Shown in pieces: positions 24,924-34,865 of a DNA stretch of 64,000 nucleotides. Within the stretch, counting starts at the first letter, position 1. Every line of letters starts with the position of its first letter. Made by a program: the position numbers and the translations under genes. The stretch comes from Clostridia bacterium (GTDB lineage: Bacteria; Bacillota; Clostridia; Oscillospirales; CAG-272), in the NCBI GenBank assembly GCA_017464565.1, contig JAFTZH010000054.1, forward strand, positions 1 to 64,000. Reading direction: 5' to 3'. The notes under the pieces were generated by a model. The model saw only the letters and a list, made by a program, of their open reading frames with translations, was not told where the DNA came from and did not search any database.

Positions 24924-24955
24924 AACTATATTCTCCTTTAAAGGTTTATGATAAC

Positions 24956-24984
24956 ATTATAAGAAATATTTTGTGCTTTTTCAA
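24956..24984 (-). promoter_or_regulatory. Promoter of the ThuA-like gene
   Basis: On the minus strand TTGAAA (24984-24979), 17-base spacer, TATAAT (24961-24956), 33 bases before the start codon. Confidence 0.8.
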
Positions 24985-25028
24985 GTCATAATAAAGCGAA
25001 TTAAGGACAAAAATTGTTCAAATTAAAG

Positions 25029-25053
25029 GGCGGCTGTGAAAACCACAGCCGCC
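25029..25053 (-). terminator. Terminator of the ftsH operon
   Basis: GGCGGCTGTG, loop AAAAC, CACAGCCGCC; on the minus strand the stem is followed by CTTTAATTT. It lies 14 bases beyond the ftsH stop. Confidence 0.85.
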
Positions 25054-25066
25054 TTAAATTATCAAA

Positions 25067-27220
25067 TTACTCTTTGGGAGTATTTTCGTCGCTTTTGCTT
25101 TCGTCCGCGTCAGAGTCGTCCGCGGGGGAGTTATCGTCTATTTCGGTAATATTTTCATCTTCCGGCTCCGCGGGGAATGGGAAAGGTCTCTTATTTTCCG
25201 CGTTATCGTTTGCCTCTGCCGCTTCCTTTTCAAGACGCTCACGCTCTGCTTTTTCTTTTTCAAGCAGGCGTCTGCGCTCGTCGTTTTCCTCACGGCTCTT
25301 GCGCTTCTTCGCCTCTGTCATCTCCTCAAGCTCCTCAAAGGTGGGAGTGCCGTCCATAGCAGCCGCGAATTGCTCGCCGTCCATAACCTCGTTCTTGAGA
25401 AGAAATTCGGCTATGAAATGAAGCTTGTCGATGTTTTCGTTGAGAATAGCTTTTGCTCTGTCATAAGCCTCCGATATGATAGCGTGTATCTCGCTGTCTA
25501 TCTTTGCGGCTACCTCTTCGGAATAATCCTGCGAGCTTGAAAAATCTCTTCCGAGGAACACCTCGCCGTGTCCCGAACCGAAGGCTCTGGGACCGAGAAT
25601 CTCGCTCATACCGAGCTGAGTTACCATTTTCTTCGCGGTATCGGTGGCTCTTTGAATGTCGTTTGAAGCGCCTCCCGAAATGTCTCCGAAGATGATTTCC
25701 TCCGCCGCGCGTCCGCCGAGAAGCATAGCTATCTTTTCCTTAAGCTCCTCTTTATAAACGCTGAATTTGTCCTCGGCGGGAGGATTGAGCGTATATCCGA
25801 GAGCGTTTCCGCTCGGAATAATAGATATCTGCTGAACGGGGTCCATATGGGGAAGAACGTGGGCAATTATCGCGTGCCCCGCCTCGTGATAAGCGGTGTT
25901 TCGCTTTTCTCTTTCCTTCATAGTTCTGGACTTCTTCTTGGGACCCGCTATTACCTTGATGAACGCATCCTCAATGTCCTCCATACCTATAAGCGTCTTA
26001 CCGCGTCTGGATGCGAGAAGAGCGGCTTCGTTGAGAAGGTTAGCGAGGTCGGCACCCGTAAATCCTGCCGTCGTCTTGGCTATCTTGGCAAGATCAACTC
26101 CGTCCTCAAGAGGCTTATTCCTCGAATGAACCTTGAGTATCTCCTCACGGCCCTTTATATCGGGATAGTTGACTGTTATCTGTCTGTCAAAACGACCGGG
26201 GCGGAGAAGCGCAGGGTCGAGAATATCGGGTCTGTTGGTCGCGGCTATTACTATGATTCCCTCGTGAGAACCAAAGCCGTCCATTTCCACGAGAAGCTGA
26301 TTGAGCGTTTGCTCACGCTCGTCGTGTCCGCCGCCGAGACCCGCGCCTCTGTGACGTCCTACGGCGTCTATTTCGTCTATGAATATTATCGAGGCGGGTG
26401 CTTTGCGTGCGTTTTCAAACAAGTCTCTTACACGAGACGCTCCGACACCGACGTACATTTCTACGAAATCCGAGCCGGAAATAGAGAAAAATGGAACTCC
26501 CGCTTCTCCGGCTACCGCTTTTGCGAGAAGCGTTTTACCCGTTCCGGGAGGGCCTACGAGAAGCACTCCGTGAGGAATTTTGGCGCCGAGCTTTGCGAAT
26601 CTTGCGGGGTCTTTAAGGAACTCAACTACCTCTTCAAGCTCTTCTTTTTCTTCATCTGCGCCTGCTACGTCGCTGAAAAGCACCTTGTTTTTGTCATCCT
26701 GCGGCATTTTTACTCTTGCCTTACCGAAGGAGTTGAGCTTGCCGGGGCCCGACTTTCCGCCTGCCTGGTTAGCGAATACAATCCATACCACTATCAAGAG
26801 AATGATAACTATAAGGTAGGGAAGGAAGGCTACCCACCACGGAAGCGTGGTAGCCGGCTCAAAATCGAAGGCTTCTATATTGGTATCCTCGGGATTTTGC
26901 AGATAATATTTTTCGCACTCGGCTCGGAACGAGTCGAGGTCGGTAAGCTGGTAACCGATAGTTCTCTTTTCGTTGGTTACCTTGCCCTCTTTATCATAGT
27001 TCAGCTTTCCGTCAGCGTCGAGAACGTAAACCTCCATCACGAGATAATCAGAGTTGTCCACGGTGAACTCTATAACGGCGTCCTCCTCAAAATAATGGAT
27101 AACGTCGCTGTAAAGCACGGGTTCGGGTTCGTCCTTGTTGAGAACGACGGCGATAACCGCGAAGACCACTATGATGAGTACCGCATATGAAATCAGTACT
27201 TTAAAGTTGTTCTTTTTCAT
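25067..27220 (-). CDS. ftsH: ATP-dependent zinc metalloprotease FtsH
   Basis: 717 residues. Two N-terminal membrane helices (about 8-25 and 129-150) flank an extracytoplasmic domain. The AAA+ module has Walker A GPPGTGKT, pore motif FVEMYVG, Walker B FIDEID, and the second region of homology [18 protein letters not shown]. The zinc site is HEAGH, with the third ligand downstream. It degrades misfolded membrane and some soluble proteins. The last ~90 residues are an unusual tail: a charged EKR-rich helix followed by a very acidic stretch ([14 protein letters not shown]). It is last in the operon with hpt and tilS, a conserved Bacillota order. Confidence 0.98.
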   Translation of the reverse strand: MKKNNFKVLISYAVLIIVVFAVIAVVLNKDEPEPVLYSDVIHYFEEDAVIEFTVDNSDYLVMEVYVLDADGKLNYDKEGKVTNEKRTIGYQLTDLDSFRAECEKYYLQNPEDTNIEAFDFEPATTLPWWVAFLPYLIVIILLIVVWIVFANQAGGKSGPGKLNSFGKARVKMPQDDKNKVLFSDVAGADEEKEELEEVVEFLKDPARFAKLGAKIPHGVLLVGPPGTGKTLLAKAVAGEAGVPFFSISGSDFVEMYVGVGASRVRDLFENARKAPASIIFIDEIDAVGRHRGAGLGGGHDEREQTLNQLLVEMDGFGSHEGIIVIAATNRPDILDPALLRPGRFDRQITVNYPDIKGREEILKVHSRNKPLEDGVDLAKIAKTTAGFTGADLANLLNEAALLASRRGKTLIGMEDIEDAFIKVIAGPKKKSRTMKEREKRNTAYHEAGHAIIAHVLPHMDPVQQISIIPSGNALGYTLNPPAEDKFSVYKEELKEKIAMLLGGRAAEEIIFGDISGGASNDIQRATDTAKKMVTQLGMSEILGPRAFGSGHGEVFLGRDFSSSQDYSEEVAAKIDSEIHAIISEAYDRAKAILNENIDKLHFIAEFLLKNEVMDGEQFAAAMDGTPTFEELEEMTEAKKRKSREENDERRRLLEKEKAERERLEKEAAEANDNAENKRPFPFPAEPEDENITEIDDNSPADDSDADESKSDENTPKE

Positions 27221-27262
27221 TTGATAATTGCCTTTCTTGAAAGAATTATGCTCGTTTATTTA

Positions 27263-27811
27263 TCAGCCGCCGTAAACCTCGGGCTTAAGGATACCCACGA
27301 AGGGGAGATTACGGTATTGCTCGTTGTAATCGAGACCGTATCCGACGACGAATTTATCGGGTATCTCGACGCCGCAGTAATCGGGGGTGAAATCCACGAC
27401 GCGGCGCTCGGGTTTATCGAGAAGCGTGCAGGTTTTTACGCTGTTCGCTCCTCTTTCGGATAAATATTTTACAAGATGCGAAAGCGTTCTTCCGCTGTCG
27501 ATGATGTCTTCCACTACGATAAAGTCAACGTCGGTGAGGTCCTCTCTTTTTATATCGAGGTGTATATTGATAACCCCCGCCGACGAGGTACCCGCTCCGT
27601 AGGACGAGACCTTCATAAAGTCTATCTCAATGGGGAACGGTATTTTTTTCATCAGATCGCAAGTGAACGTAATAGAACCCTTGAGAATACAGATAAGTAC
27701 GAGCTTTTTACCCGAATTTGCGTAATCCTTGGTGATTTGCTCGGCTATTTCGGTCGTTATGTTGTCGATTTGTTTTTCGTCGACGAGTACGCTTTCAATG
27801 TCGTTTAACAT
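27263..27811 (-). CDS. hpt: Hypoxanthine phosphoribosyltransferase
   Basis: 182 residues, the family's length. The PRPP-binding motif VVEDIIDSGRTL (about residue 99) and the N-terminal LICILKGSITF are characteristic. It converts hypoxanthine and guanine plus PRPP to IMP and GMP in purine salvage. AAAGGCA precedes ATG 27811. It lies between tilS and ftsH as in Bacillus and Clostridium, so it is co-transcribed with them. Confidence 0.97.
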   Translation of the reverse strand: MLNDIESVLVDEKQIDNITTEIAEQITKDYANSGKKLVLICILKGSITFTCDLMKKIPFPIEIDFMKVSSYGAGTSSAGVINIHLDIKREDLTDVDFIVVEDIIDSGRTLSHLVKYLSERGANSVKTCTLLDKPERRVVDFTPDYCGVEIPDKFVVGYGLDYNEQYRNLPFVGILKPEVYGG

Positions 27812-27837
27812 AGTACGTGCCTTTCCTTGATTTTAAA

Positions 27838-29232
27838 CTATAAAAGATTTATTTCTATGCAAAGGGTATTACGCGTGTCATCGGACGGCGCGTAACCGTC
27901 TTTTACGCCGATAAGAGGGACCGCTATTATTCCGCTTTCGTCGCATATAACGGGAAGCCTTGAGCGAATGTCCAGCGGTATTTTTTTATCGCACAGGAGC
28001 TTTTTGAGATTTTTACTCATAGAGTTCATTTTTATTTTATCTCCCGCAGTACGGTTCCGTGCGTAAATCACACCTACTATTCTATCAAAATCAATGAATA
28101 AGTTCATTGACTTTTTGTAAATATTTTTCTTTTTTTGTGTTTTTTCTATGACTATTTCGGCATTTATCGGTGAAATGGGGTTCACTCCCTCAAAAAGCTC
28201 TGCCGAAAATTCCTGTGGTGCGGAAGCTTTTTGCGGATTTGCTTTGGTAAATTCGAGCGAGCCGTTTTCTATTACCGCTCTGACCCCTTTCGGAAGGTCG
28301 AGAGAGGAGTGCGGAACGGCTTTTTTTGAGAGTTCAAGGACTGCCTTGACGTGAATGTATTCAAGCGAGGCTCCGTCTGATATCTCGCCGTACAGCGCCA
28401 TTACCGCCCTTGACGATATAGCCGCGGGCGAGCCGTTCAGCTTTTCGGTTTCGATAGAATATCCCTTTCTCGTTTCGTCGAGAAACCATTTTGCCATACT
28501 GTCAAGGCAAAGCGCGTCCTGACGCAGATTTTCGGATAGCTTCGTTGCCGCGTCCTCGGGAGAGGGAGAAATCTTCTTCAGCTCGGGTATTATAAGGCCT
28601 CTTATTCTGTTTCTCGTATAGTCGGTATCGGCGTTCGTGCTGTCGGTAACGTATTCAATATTATTCTCCGCGCAGTATCGGTTTATGTCTGTCTTGGACA
28701 TTTCCAAAATCGGGCGGACTATCACACCGCCCTCAAAATCTCTCGTTTGAGGTATACCGCATACACCGCAAAGCCCGCTTCCTCTCGCGATATTGAATAT
28801 TATCGTCTCAAGGTTGTCGTTTGCGTTGTGAGCTACGCAGAGCGTGGGAATATCGTGCTCAAGCATAAGCTTTGCGAAATAATCGTATCTTACGTCTCTT
28901 GCCGCGGTCTCAACGCTTTTTTGTTCTTTTTTGGCTATCGCGGGAACGTCTGCGCGGAGCACGAATAGCTCCACACCGTATTTTTCGGCTGTCATTCGGC
29001 AGAAATTCTCGTCTCTGTCGGCTTCCGCTCCGCGTATTCCGTGATTGACGTGGGCGGCGTAAATCTTCGCTCCGCTGATTGCGGAGTATTTTACCGCCAT
29101 ATGAAGCAGAGCGCCCGAATCGGCGCCTCCCGAGTAAGCCACGAGAATGGGAGAATTTTCGGGAAGACCGGATAAGATATGAGGGGCTTTAAAGCCTTTT
29201 GGAAGCGAGTAGACGCTTTTTTTAGAATTCAT
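27838..29232 (-). CDS. tilS: tRNA(Ile)-lysidine synthetase
   Basis: 464 residues. The N-terminal PP-loop ATPase motif YSGGADSGALLHM (about residue 33) and HVNHGIRGAEADRDE, then VAHNANDNLETI and TRNRIRGLIIPEL, identify TilS, which makes lysidine at C34 of the tRNA reading AUA. The C-terminal part carries a substrate-binding domain ending DGYAPSDDTRN. Essential in most bacteria. AAAAGGAAT precedes ATG 29232. It sits between dnaB and hpt in the housekeeping operon. Confidence 0.96.
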   Translation of the reverse strand: MNSKKSVYSLPKGFKAPHILSGLPENSPILVAYSGGADSGALLHMAVKYSAISGAKIYAAHVNHGIRGAEADRDENFCRMTAEKYGVELFVLRADVPAIAKKEQKSVETAARDVRYDYFAKLMLEHDIPTLCVAHNANDNLETIIFNIARGSGLCGVCGIPQTRDFEGGVIVRPILEMSKTDINRYCAENNIEYVTDSTNADTDYTRNRIRGLIIPELKKISPSPEDAATKLSENLRQDALCLDSMAKWFLDETRKGYSIETEKLNGSPAAISSRAVMALYGEISDGASLEYIHVKAVLELSKKAVPHSSLDLPKGVRAVIENGSLEFTKANPQKASAPQEFSAELFEGVNPISPINAEIVIEKTQKKKNIYKKSMNLFIDFDRIVGVIYARNRTAGDKIKMNSMSKNLKKLLCDKKIPLDIRSRLPVICDESGIIAVPLIGVKDGYAPSDDTRNTLCIEINLL

Positions 29233-29262
29233 TTATTGATTCCTTTTCTGAAACTGAGTCCA

Positions 29263-30594
29263 TTATTCGGTTTCGGTCGCAAGCGTTCTGAATTTCGTAA
29301 AGCGGCCTATCCAGCCCATTTTTACGTTACCCGTAGAGCCGTGTCGGTTTTTCGCGATTATAACCTCGGCGATATTTCCCTCGTCCTGATTGCCCTCGGT
29401 TTTATAGTATTCGTCTCTGTAAAGGAAGATAACGGTATCGGCGTCCTGCTCGATAGCTCCCGAATCACGAAGGTCGGAAAGCATAGGTCTCTTGTCTGTT
29501 CTCGATTCGGGACCTCTGGAGAGCTGCGCGCAGCATATAACGGGAACGTTCAGCTCCTTTGCCATTATTTTCAGCGCTCTCGATATATCGGCTACCTCTT
29601 GAACTCGGTTGTCGTTTCTCCTGTCGCTCTGCATAAGCTGGAGATAGTCTATAACGACGAGTCCGAGATTGGTTATACGGCGCAGCTTCGCTTTCATAGC
29701 CGTTACCGAAATTCCCGAGGTATCGTCTATAAGAATATCACAGCCCGCGAGCTTTGAGGTCGCTGCGGCAATATCGTCCCACTGCTTGTTATCGAGCTTT
29801 CCGGTTCGGAGCGCATAGCTGTCAACCATAGCTTCGCTTGATATAACTCGGGATACGAGCTGTTCAGCCGACATCTCAAGAGAGAAAAGGCATACCTTTT
29901 TCTTGGTCTGGAGAGCCACGTTGGTCGCAATATTCAGCGCGAACGAGGTCTTTCCCATACCGGGACGCGCTCCTATGAGCACGAGGTCGGAGTCTCCCAT
30001 TCCCGCGAGCAGATTGTCTACTCCCGAAAAGCCGGTTTTCGTTCCTTGCGCCGACTCTCCCTCGGTAGCCATAGTGTGAAGATTTTTATATACCTCTCCT
30101 ATGACCTCTCGGATATGACGGAAATTCTTGGTGTCGCGTCCCTGCGCGATATCGAATATACGGCTCTCCGCATAGTCTATTATTTCGTTTGCCGAGCCTT
30201 CCTCGCTGAACGCGGTATCCGATATATCGGAGCAGACGTCGATAAGCTGGCGCAAAAGACTTTTTTGCTTGACTATCGCGGCGTAATCTTTTATATTGAG
30301 GGCGTTCGGAACGGTCTGGCAGAGCGTTTTGATATAATCCTGTCCGCCCGATTTGCTGTATATACCTTTAGTTACCAGCATATCTATAAGCGTTACGATA
30401 TCTATTTCCTTATTGGCGAGGAAAAGCTCGTGCATCGCCGTAAATATCTGCGAATGCTCGGTGAGGTAAAAGTCGGTCGAATTTACCGAGTCAGCAATAT
30501 CGTTGAGCGCCTCGGGGTCTACGAGTATAGCGCCGAGAAGCGATTGCTCTGCGATAAGCGAGAAGGGTAGCTTTTTCGTAAGTTGTTCTTCCAT
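29263..30594 (-). CDS. dnaB: Replicative DNA helicase DnaB
   Basis: 443 residues. The N-terminal helical domain starts with AEQSLLGAILVDPEAL. The RecA-like domain has Walker A GARPGMGKTSFALNIA, Walker B LVVIDYLQLM, and QLSRGPESRTDKRPMLSDLR with the arginine finger region. It is the hexameric 5'-3' helicase at the fork. Placed directly after rplI, the usual order in Bacillota. No strong ribosome site precedes ATG 30594 (AAAGG is 17 bases away), so translation may rely on coupling. Confidence 0.98.
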   Translation of the reverse strand: MEEQLTKKLPFSLIAEQSLLGAILVDPEALNDIADSVNSTDFYLTEHSQIFTAMHELFLANKEIDIVTLIDMLVTKGIYSKSGGQDYIKTLCQTVPNALNIKDYAAIVKQKSLLRQLIDVCSDISDTAFSEEGSANEIIDYAESRIFDIAQGRDTKNFRHIREVIGEVYKNLHTMATEGESAQGTKTGFSGVDNLLAGMGDSDLVLIGARPGMGKTSFALNIATNVALQTKKKVCLFSLEMSAEQLVSRVISSEAMVDSYALRTGKLDNKQWDDIAAATSKLAGCDILIDDTSGISVTAMKAKLRRITNLGLVVIDYLQLMQSDRRNDNRVQEVADISRALKIMAKELNVPVICCAQLSRGPESRTDKRPMLSDLRDSGAIEQDADTVIFLYRDEYYKTEGNQDEGNIAEVIIAKNRHGSTGNVKMGWIGRFTKFRTLATETE

Positions 30595-30647
30595 TTTACA
30601 ATATCTGCCTTTGCAAGTTTTATAATTCTGTCAGTTGAGTCCGAAAC

Positions 30648-31097
30648 TTACTGCTTGCTCGTAACTTCTACGGTTATCTTACCGTTTATTCCCGTGAAAA
30701 GATGGGCGTCGGCTGAAAATCTGCCGAAGGATTTTATCGGAACGGGAAGGGAAATCTTTTTCTTGTCTATCGAGATTCCGTATTCCTTTGAAAGCGCCTC
30801 CGCGATATCCTTTGACGTTACCGAGCCGTAGAGCTTTTTATCGGGGCCCGCGGCGTATTCGAATTTGAGAACTATCGTTTCCAGCTTTTTTGCCACGTCA
30901 AGAGCGTTTTGCTTCTCAACGTCTATTTTGTGCTGCTTTGACGCCTCTTTATTTTTCATTTCGTTTATTGATTTTGAGTCGGCGGGAATAGCGAGCTTTT
31001 TGGGAAGAAGATAATTCCTCGCGTATCCGTCCGATACCTCCACCATCTGATCCTTTTTTCCCTGACCTTTAACGTCAGCGGTTAAAATAACTTTCAT
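30648..31097 (-). CDS. rplI: 50S ribosomal protein L9
   Basis: 149 residues, typical length. The N-terminal signature VILTADVKGQGKKDQMVEVSDGYARNYLLPKKLA binds 23S rRNA; a long helix and C-terminal domain (KLYGSVTSKDIAEAL) follow. GGAGGTATATATACT precedes ATG 31097. It lies between gdpP and dnaB. Confidence 0.98.
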   Translation of the reverse strand: MKVILTADVKGQGKKDQMVEVSDGYARNYLLPKKLAIPADSKSINEMKNKEASKQHKIDVEKQNALDVAKKLETIVLKFEYAAGPDKKLYGSVTSKDIAEALSKEYGISIDKKKISLPVPIKSFGRFSADAHLFTGINGKITVEVTSKQ

Positions 31098-31124
31098 AGT
31101 ATATATACCTCCGTTGAGTTTTTG

Positions 31125-33209
31125 TTATTCAGACATCTTTTTGGAGCCGGGGTTCATATGCCTGTCGATAGCCTCGATAAGCATAGCCTTGGCTTCGTCT
31201 ATATTTTTATCGGAGAGCGCGGCTCCCGCCACGTCAAAGTGTCCGCCTCCTCCGATTTGCTCAAGTATGAGCTGAACGTTTATCGTTCCGTTTGAACGAG
31301 CCGATATATGAATGACGTTTCCTATCTTCACAAGCGCAAAAGCGGCGTTTACGTTTCTTACCGTAAGCAGCTTATCAGCCGCCTTTGCCGCGGCGACTCT
31401 GTCGTGTCCCGAGTCGGTACCCTCGCTCGTAGTTATAGCTATTTGCTCGCGGTATATCTCAACCCGCGCGCCGAAGAGAGCCTCCGAGCGATAATCGTCG
31501 AACGCTTCGTTGAAGAACGTGCGCGCTACCTCGGCGTTGGCTCCCGCGCCTCTGAGATAGAGAGCGGCGGAGAAGGTTCTGGTTCCCACGGTTCTCGTAA
31601 AGTTTTTCGTATCTACCATAATGCCCGAAAGCAGAACCGTGGCTTCTTCTTTGGTCAAGGCTCCCGCGGGCAGACTCTGCTCAAGTATCTCGGAGACGAG
31701 CTCACAGGCGGACGAGGCAGACGGGTCTATATAGGTAAGAGTAGGCTCGTTTTTAAATTCTTCTTTTTTGATATGGTGGTCTATTACTATCGTATTGAAG
31801 GATTTTTCGGCTATTTCCGGAGCTTCGAGAATAGCGAAGTTGTTTGCGTCAACTATTACGGTCAGCGTTCCGTAGGAGCATTTTCCAAGTCCCTCAACGC
31901 CGTCTACGAAGACGTTGCGGTATTCGTCAAGTTCAAGAAGCTTTTCGGTGCAGGCAATAAAGTTCGGATTTTCCACGTCGGTTACTACTTTTACGTCGAT
32001 GCCGAGATACATAGCGAGGCTCGCTATGCCCACGCAGGCTCCGATAGAGTCGAAGTCGGGATTACTGTGTCCCATAACTATGACGTTTGACGCGTTTGAA
32101 ATTTCGGAATAGAGCTTATTCGCGATTATTCTTGAATGAACTCTCGTTCTCTTTTGCTGACTCTTGGTCATACCTCCGAAATAATTTACGCCCTTTTCGT
32201 TTTTTACCACCGCCTGGTCTCCGCCGCGCTGGAGCGCAAGGTCAAGCAGGGAGAGGGCTTCGTGCTCTTTTTCGGCAAGTGTCGCTCCGGTTATGGCAAC
32301 ACCCATAGAAATGGTAACGGGAATATTGTCCTCGCCTATCCGTATCTCGCGGACCTCGTCGAGAATACTGAACTTGTTTTTTATACAGGTAACGAGATGC
32401 TTTCTGTTGAACACCAGCATATATTTATCTCGGTCGTATTCCCTGAGTATTCCGTCCATATCATCGGCAAATTTTTTGAGAATCGTCTCAACCTGGTTTG
32501 CCTCGGCGCGGTAGCTTCCCTTGACGTATTGCGCTATCTCCTCAAGGTTGTCTATAACGATATACGCGATAGCGGGAGTCTCGGCGTAATGAAGGTCGGT
32601 TATCTCGGTGAGCTTCGTTACGTCGTCGAATACGAGCATATAGTATATGTGTCCGTTGGAGTGAACGGGATGGCAGGAAACGTTATATTTTTTTTCGCCT
32701 ATTACCGTGATGAAGGCTTTGGGCGCGGGCTCTTTCTCTTCGTTTTCGTCATCGGAGGCGGCTTCCTGCTCGGCGGCTTCCGCATAAGACACGAGAGCGT
32801 CAAGATCAAGGTCGCACAGTTCGGAAAGCTCAAGGTTGAAATACGCGTCTCTGTTTCCCGAAGCGTTCTTCATTGACGAGTTTACAGTTACTATCTTTCC
32901 GTTTTTCGTTACGACGACGTACGGAACGTCTATCGAGTCGCGGAACGCGGCGATAACTCCGCTGTTCTGCTCCTCCGCGGCACGATGCTCCGCTTTATAC
33001 ATAGCGATGCGTCTGCGGCTGAACAAAAATATTACCGCGGATATTATGGCGTAGAGAAAAATGAAAAAGAGTGCCGACGCGGTTATAGATATTTCGGTAT
33101 ACGCGCATACGGCGGTATGGACAGCCATAAAAAGTATTCCTAAAATAATATAAAGTCTTGACGGGAGCTCATCAATGCGATTGAAAAAATCAAATTTTTT
33201 ATTTGACAT
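31125..33209 (-). CDS. gdpP: Cyclic-di-AMP phosphodiesterase GdpP (PAS-GGDEF-DHH/DHHA1 membrane protein)
   Basis: 694 residues. Two N-terminal membrane helices (about 20-65) precede a PAS-like domain and a degenerate GGDEF domain (around AYIVIDNLEEIAQYVKG). The DHH domain carries MGHSNPDFDSIGACVG, VIVDANNF and VIDHH. The C-terminal DHHA1 domain has GGGGHFDVAGAAL. It hydrolyses c-di-AMP and so tunes osmotic and cell-wall homeostasis. There is a long acidic insert (ASDDENEEKEPAP) in the PAS region. The order DUF2232-gdpP-rplI-dnaB is the standard one. Confidence 0.96.
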   Translation of the reverse strand: MSNKKFDFFNRIDELPSRLYIILGILFMAVHTAVCAYTEISITASALFFIFLYAIISAVIFLFSRRRIAMYKAEHRAAEEQNSGVIAAFRDSIDVPYVVVTKNGKIVTVNSSMKNASGNRDAYFNLELSELCDLDLDALVSYAEAAEQEAASDDENEEKEPAPKAFITVIGEKKYNVSCHPVHSNGHIYYMLVFDDVTKLTEITDLHYAETPAIAYIVIDNLEEIAQYVKGSYRAEANQVETILKKFADDMDGILREYDRDKYMLVFNRKHLVTCIKNKFSILDEVREIRIGEDNIPVTISMGVAITGATLAEKEHEALSLLDLALQRGGDQAVVKNEKGVNYFGGMTKSQQKRTRVHSRIIANKLYSEISNASNVIVMGHSNPDFDSIGACVGIASLAMYLGIDVKVVTDVENPNFIACTEKLLELDEYRNVFVDGVEGLGKCSYGTLTVIVDANNFAILEAPEIAEKSFNTIVIDHHIKKEEFKNEPTLTYIDPSASSACELVSEILEQSLPAGALTKEEATVLLSGIMVDTKNFTRTVGTRTFSAALYLRGAGANAEVARTFFNEAFDDYRSEALFGARVEIYREQIAITTSEGTDSGHDRVAAAKAADKLLTVRNVNAAFALVKIGNVIHISARSNGTINVQLILEQIGGGGHFDVAGAALSDKNIDEAKAMLIEAIDRHMNPGSKKMSE

Positions 33210-33260
33210 AGCTCATTCGTACCTTTCTGATTTTTTGGATATCATCCGAATTTAAAGGTC

Positions 33261-34478
33261 TTATTGCTTTTTGTTTGCCTTGGATTTGGCGACGTTATTG
33301 AGAATTACGATGACCGAACCCGCAAGAGCCGATACCGTAAACATAATCGAGGGGATATAGAAGAACATAAGAATTGCGGCAAAATACACGATAATTCCGA
33401 AGCAGGAGGCGTTTTTGCCGAATATAATACCCTGAAGCGCGATTACAGCCGTGAATATAAGTCCGGGCATAAGAATAATCGCTATATTTTCAGCCGTTAC
33501 CGACAGGACCGATATCTCGTTTGAGAATATCGCGGCGACGAGGAAGGCGACGAGAAATACTATCGCGGATACGATACTCATATCGAAAGCTACCATATTT
33601 CTGATTTCCTCTTTTGGAGTGTCATTGTTGATAAAACAGCTTGCCAACATAGATTGAAGAATAAAAGCGATAACGTTAGATATTACTATTATTATCGCGG
33701 GGAGAAGATTGAACGCCGTGTTTACTATTACGGACGCTAGCTCTGCCGAGTCGAACGAGCTGAGCTCGTAACCAATCTCATTATAGATGGCATAAAAGGT
33801 TTCGGATATAAGCTCGTGAAGCGAAGCCTTTGCCGAGTCGAACGCCGAGGATATCATTGAGAGATCTGTTCCGTAGCTTGCCGAATAGACTGCTGCCGCC
33901 GCCAGAACGAGCGTCAGGACTATTCCTACGGAGGTATGGCAGATTGAGCTTATTCTTCCGAGTTTTTTTGAAAATGCGTAAGACAGCAGTGCCGACGCGG
34001 GAATATACGCGAGAGATACCGCCGCGTACGCGGGGTTGGCTAAAAGAACTGCGGAAATTATATACGAGAGTATCGCGGGGACGAAAGCTAAAAGCTTATC
34101 TCTTTTACTTTTGAAGGATACGAGCATATACGAAAGGATATAAGCCGAGCCCACGAAAGAGGCGGCAAGACCGCAGATTATCGTTCCGAGGAACATAAAG
34201 CACGCGACAAGTATAAGAACGTAGGATATTACGCCTTTTCTCCCGCGCGACAGCCTTGCGAACGCGAAAGCGGCAAAGACCGACGCGGCGACCGATACGG
34301 CTTGAAGGACAAGCTCGTTTACGTCGAGAAACAAGGCGGCGGGCAGATAAAGGGAAAGAAGAAGATGAATGGCTCCCAGAAGAAAAAGCTCTGCTTTTCT
34401 CGGAATAGGTGTTTTTTTGGTTTGTTTATTTTGAGTGTTGGTATTTATTCGTTCAAAGTTCACGATGACCTCTTTCAT
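33261..34478 (-). CDS. DUF2232 (YybS-like) polytopic membrane protein
   Basis: 405 residues with about eight hydrophobic helices and short basic loops, in the position that YybS/DUF2232 proteins occupy before gdpP. The N-terminus (IPRKAELFLLGAIHLLLSLYLPAAL) enters the membrane at about residue 30. The family is ECF-transporter S-component-like in topology but its substrate is unknown. Start is uncertain: ATG 34478 has no clear ribosome site, whereas GTG 34463 has AGAGGT 4 bases upstream. First gene of the ftsH operon; its promoter lies at 34585-34613. Confidence 0.85.
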   Translation of the reverse strand: MKEVIVNFERINTNTQNKQTKKTPIPRKAELFLLGAIHLLLSLYLPAALFLDVNELVLQAVSVAASVFAAFAFARLSRGRKGVISYVLILVACFMFLGTIICGLAASFVGSAYILSYMLVSFKSKRDKLLAFVPAILSYIISAVLLANPAYAAVSLAYIPASALLSYAFSKKLGRISSICHTSVGIVLTLVLAAAAVYSASYGTDLSMISSAFDSAKASLHELISETFYAIYNEIGYELSSFDSAELASVIVNTAFNLLPAIIIVISNVIAFILQSMLASCFINNDTPKEEIRNMVAFDMSIVSAIVFLVAFLVAAIFSNEISVLSVTAENIAIILMPGLIFTAVIALQGIIFGKNASCFGIIVYFAAILMFFYIPSIMFTVSALAGSVIVILNNVAKSKANKKQ

Positions 34479-34481
34479 AGT

Positions 34482-34530
34482 GGAGACCCATTCGTATCGG
34501 GCTGCGGCATATCGGCGCTCGTCGGTCTCC
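34482..34530 (-). other. Long-range stem in the leader of the DUF2232 operon
   Basis: GGAGACC (34482-34488) and GGTCTCC (34524-34530) are exact complements 35 bases apart in the 5' leader, closing immediately before the ATG at 34478. The loop is GC-rich. It could modulate initiation but no riboswitch class is recognised. Confidence 0.4.
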
Positions 34531-34584
34531 GAAAACGGATATTTTTTCCATATAGAATAATGAAGATATTTACCCTATTATAAT

Positions 34585-34613
34585 AGTATACCATAAATAT
34601 GTGAATTTGTAAA
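34585..34613 (-). promoter_or_regulatory. Promoter of the DUF2232-gdpP-rplI-dnaB-tilS-hpt-ftsH operon
   Basis: On the minus strand TTTACA (34613-34608), 17-base spacer, TATACT (34590-34585). Confidence 0.8.
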
Positions 34614-34729
34614 CATTAAATCGGAAGTAAATGTTAAGGTTTTGCGAATTTATTTCGTTTTACAACCGAATACGGAGGAAACCGCGGGAGCGTAAATATA
34701 AAAAAGATATAAAAATATTAAAAAAACTA

Positions 34730-34758
34730 TTGCATTCGCGGAAAATATGTGATATACT
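34730..34758 (+). promoter_or_regulatory. rimP: Promoter of the rimP-infB operon
   Basis: TTGCAT (34730-34735), 17-base spacer, TATACT (34753-34758) with TG two bases before it (extended -10). The ten bases GTGATATACT are identical to those of the promoter at 5282-5310. Confidence 0.85.
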
Positions 34759-34776
34759 ATGTACAGCAGATTATGG

Positions 34777-34800
34777 GAGTGGGTTTGAAAGAACCCACTC
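34777..34800 (+). ncRNA. rimP leader hairpin
   Basis: GAGTGGGTT, loop TGAAAG, AACCCACTC begins about 18 bases downstream of the -10 box, thus close to the 5' end of the transcript. GTGGG/CCCAC hairpins at this place are common before rimP in Bacillota. It is followed by TTAATTG, not a proper T-run, so it is more likely a structured leader than a terminator. Confidence 0.6.
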
Positions 34801-34865
34801 TTAATTGTTGAAAGGGCGAATTTTGTACGTTGGCCCGTTATTATTTTGAGAAAGGCGGTCTTTAA

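Noticed and set aside
25847-27190. A 447-codon open frame on the plus strand across ftsH
   Set aside because: It is antisense to a clear ftsH gene, has no ribosome site, and its protein is Tyr/Ser/Arg-rich as expected from the codon bias of the other strand. The same holds for the many other long antisense frames, for example 54912-56051 and 31308-32090.
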